Made by a program: the position numbers and the translations under genes
Assembly: GCF_938018035.1 (NCBI RefSeq)
Contig: NZ_CALIJF010000113.1
Coordinates: forward strand, 1 to 6,100
From: an uncultured Campylobacter sp.
Lineage (GTDB): Bacteria > Campylobacterota > Campylobacteria > Campylobacterales > Campylobacteraceae
Direction: 5' to 3'
Length of the DNA: 6,100 nt
Part shown: one piece after another, positions 5,763 through 6,100 of the stretch
Layout of the letters: every line of letters starts with the position of its first letter
Position numbering within the stretch: the stretch's first letter is position 1
The notes under the pieces: model-generated
What the model was told of the DNA's origin: nothing
The model's database searches: none
Seen by the model: only the letters and a program-made list of their open reading frames with translations

Positions 5763-6020
5763 TAGCGGCGCGGTTGTATTTAGCAGTGTATTTAGCGCGG
5801 CATTTCGGCGAGCATGTGGCGGAGGCTGCGCGATCTTACGGCGCGAGTTTGCGCTGTATTAAATGCCGCACAAATACGATTAGCGCCCTTAGAGCTGCGC
5901 TCTTTGCAGCGAGATCGCAACCCGCGCAAAGCCTAAATTTTGATAAACTTGCATTGCTCGAATTAGTCAAAATTTTAAATTTCAAAGGGGATAAAATTTT
6001 TATGAGCGCTTTTCTAAATT

Positions 6021-6036
6021 TTGTAAAATTTTACAA
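6021..6036. repeat. 16-bp perfect palindrome upstream of the last gene
   Basis: TTGTAAAATTTTACAA is fully self-complementary. It overlaps TACAAT (6032-6037), a possible -10 box, so it would be placed well for an operator if that promoter is real; this is inference. Confidence 0.7.
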
Positions 6037-6037
6037 T
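6032..6037 (+). promoter_or_regulatory. Possible -10 box for the gene at 6076
   Basis: TACAAT matches TATAAT at five of six positions and would give a leader of roughly 30 nt. There is no extended TG and no clear -35 box; A/T richness makes chance matches likely. Confidence 0.25.
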
Positions 6038-6075
6038 CAGCCAAGGATGAAATCATAAAAATTTTGAAAGGATTT

Positions 6076-6100
6076 ATGGTGAAAAAGATCGTTTTGTTTC
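6076..6100 (+). CDS. Start of an unidentified gene, partial at right edge
   Basis: Only eight codons are visible, MVKKIVLF if ATG at 6076 is used, or VKKIVLF (initiator Met) if the GTG at 6079 is used. AAGGA at 6068-6072 lies 3 nt from the ATG and 6 nt from the GTG, so the GTG has the more usual spacing. Two lysines followed by hydrophobic residues would suit the beginning of a signal peptide or a membrane protein, but also many cytoplasmic proteins. The product cannot be named from this. Confidence 0.6.

Larger units (their letters stand above)
5718..6075. other. Spacer after lolF, repeats but no convincing gene
   Basis: This 358-bp stretch contains palindromes at 5745-5762 and 6021-6036 and further AAATTT cores (for example near 5725-5760, 5969-5982 and 5992-6000). 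A short hairpin is possible at 5891-5903 (AGAGC, TGC, GCTCT), but no T-run follows directly. I see no clear lolF terminator. The only small frame with a possible ribosome binding site is the 18-codon one at 6002-6058. Confidence 0.7.

Noticed and set aside
5774..6058. 94-codon frame on the plus strand after lolF starting with TTG
   Set aside because: No ribosome binding site, low-complexity Ala/Arg/Phe composition, and several repeat cores inside it; more likely spacer.

Overview
The window looks like a chromosomal segment of an epsilonproteobacterium (Campylobacterota), most likely a Campylobacter of the higher-GC oral group such as C. gracilis, C. showae or C. rectus. The reasons are the protein character of SecA and the LolC/E-type permease, the neighbourhood lolA / secA / lolF, AAGGA-type ribosome binding sites, -10 boxes without clear -35 boxes, and coding DNA near half GC interrupted by very AT-rich AAATTT palindromes. 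The species is an inference; I could not run a search.

Layout. Positions 1-501 (minus) hold most of a low-molecular-weight protein tyrosine phosphatase with a GTG start; its C-terminus is off the left edge. Directly upstream of it on the same strand is lolA (508-1020), the periplasmic lipoprotein carrier. A 120-bp divergent promoter region (1021-1140) separates lolA from secA (1141-3759, plus strand), a complete 872-residue preprotein translocase ATPase. Then comes an unusually long spacer of 767 bp (3760-4526) with no convincing gene, packed with direct and inverted repeats built around AAATTT/AAATTTTAAAATTT cores and ending in a 46-bp palindrome that nearly touches the ribosome binding site of the next gene. 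That gene (4527-5717, TTG start) is a complete LolC/LolE-family permease, best called lolF. A second spacer (5718-6075) carries more palindromes, and a new plus-strand gene begins at about 6076 and runs off the right edge.

How the genes fit together. SecA drives preproteins, including prolipoproteins, through SecYEG. After lipidation, the LolF permease (with an ATPase LolD not in this window) releases outer-membrane lipoproteins from the inner membrane and hands them to LolA. The window therefore groups export, extraction and carriage of lipoproteins. The phosphatase is probably cotranscribed with lolA but has no obvious functional link.

I found no CRISPR array, insertion sequence, tRNA, rRNA or clear new defence or metabolic system. 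The most noteworthy signal is the dispersed AT-palindrome repeat family: it expands the spacers, sits just upstream of the secA and lolF ribosome binding sites, and seems to have entered a coding sequence, where a run of AAATTT units encodes an extra LNLKG-type peptide segment inside the phosphatase.
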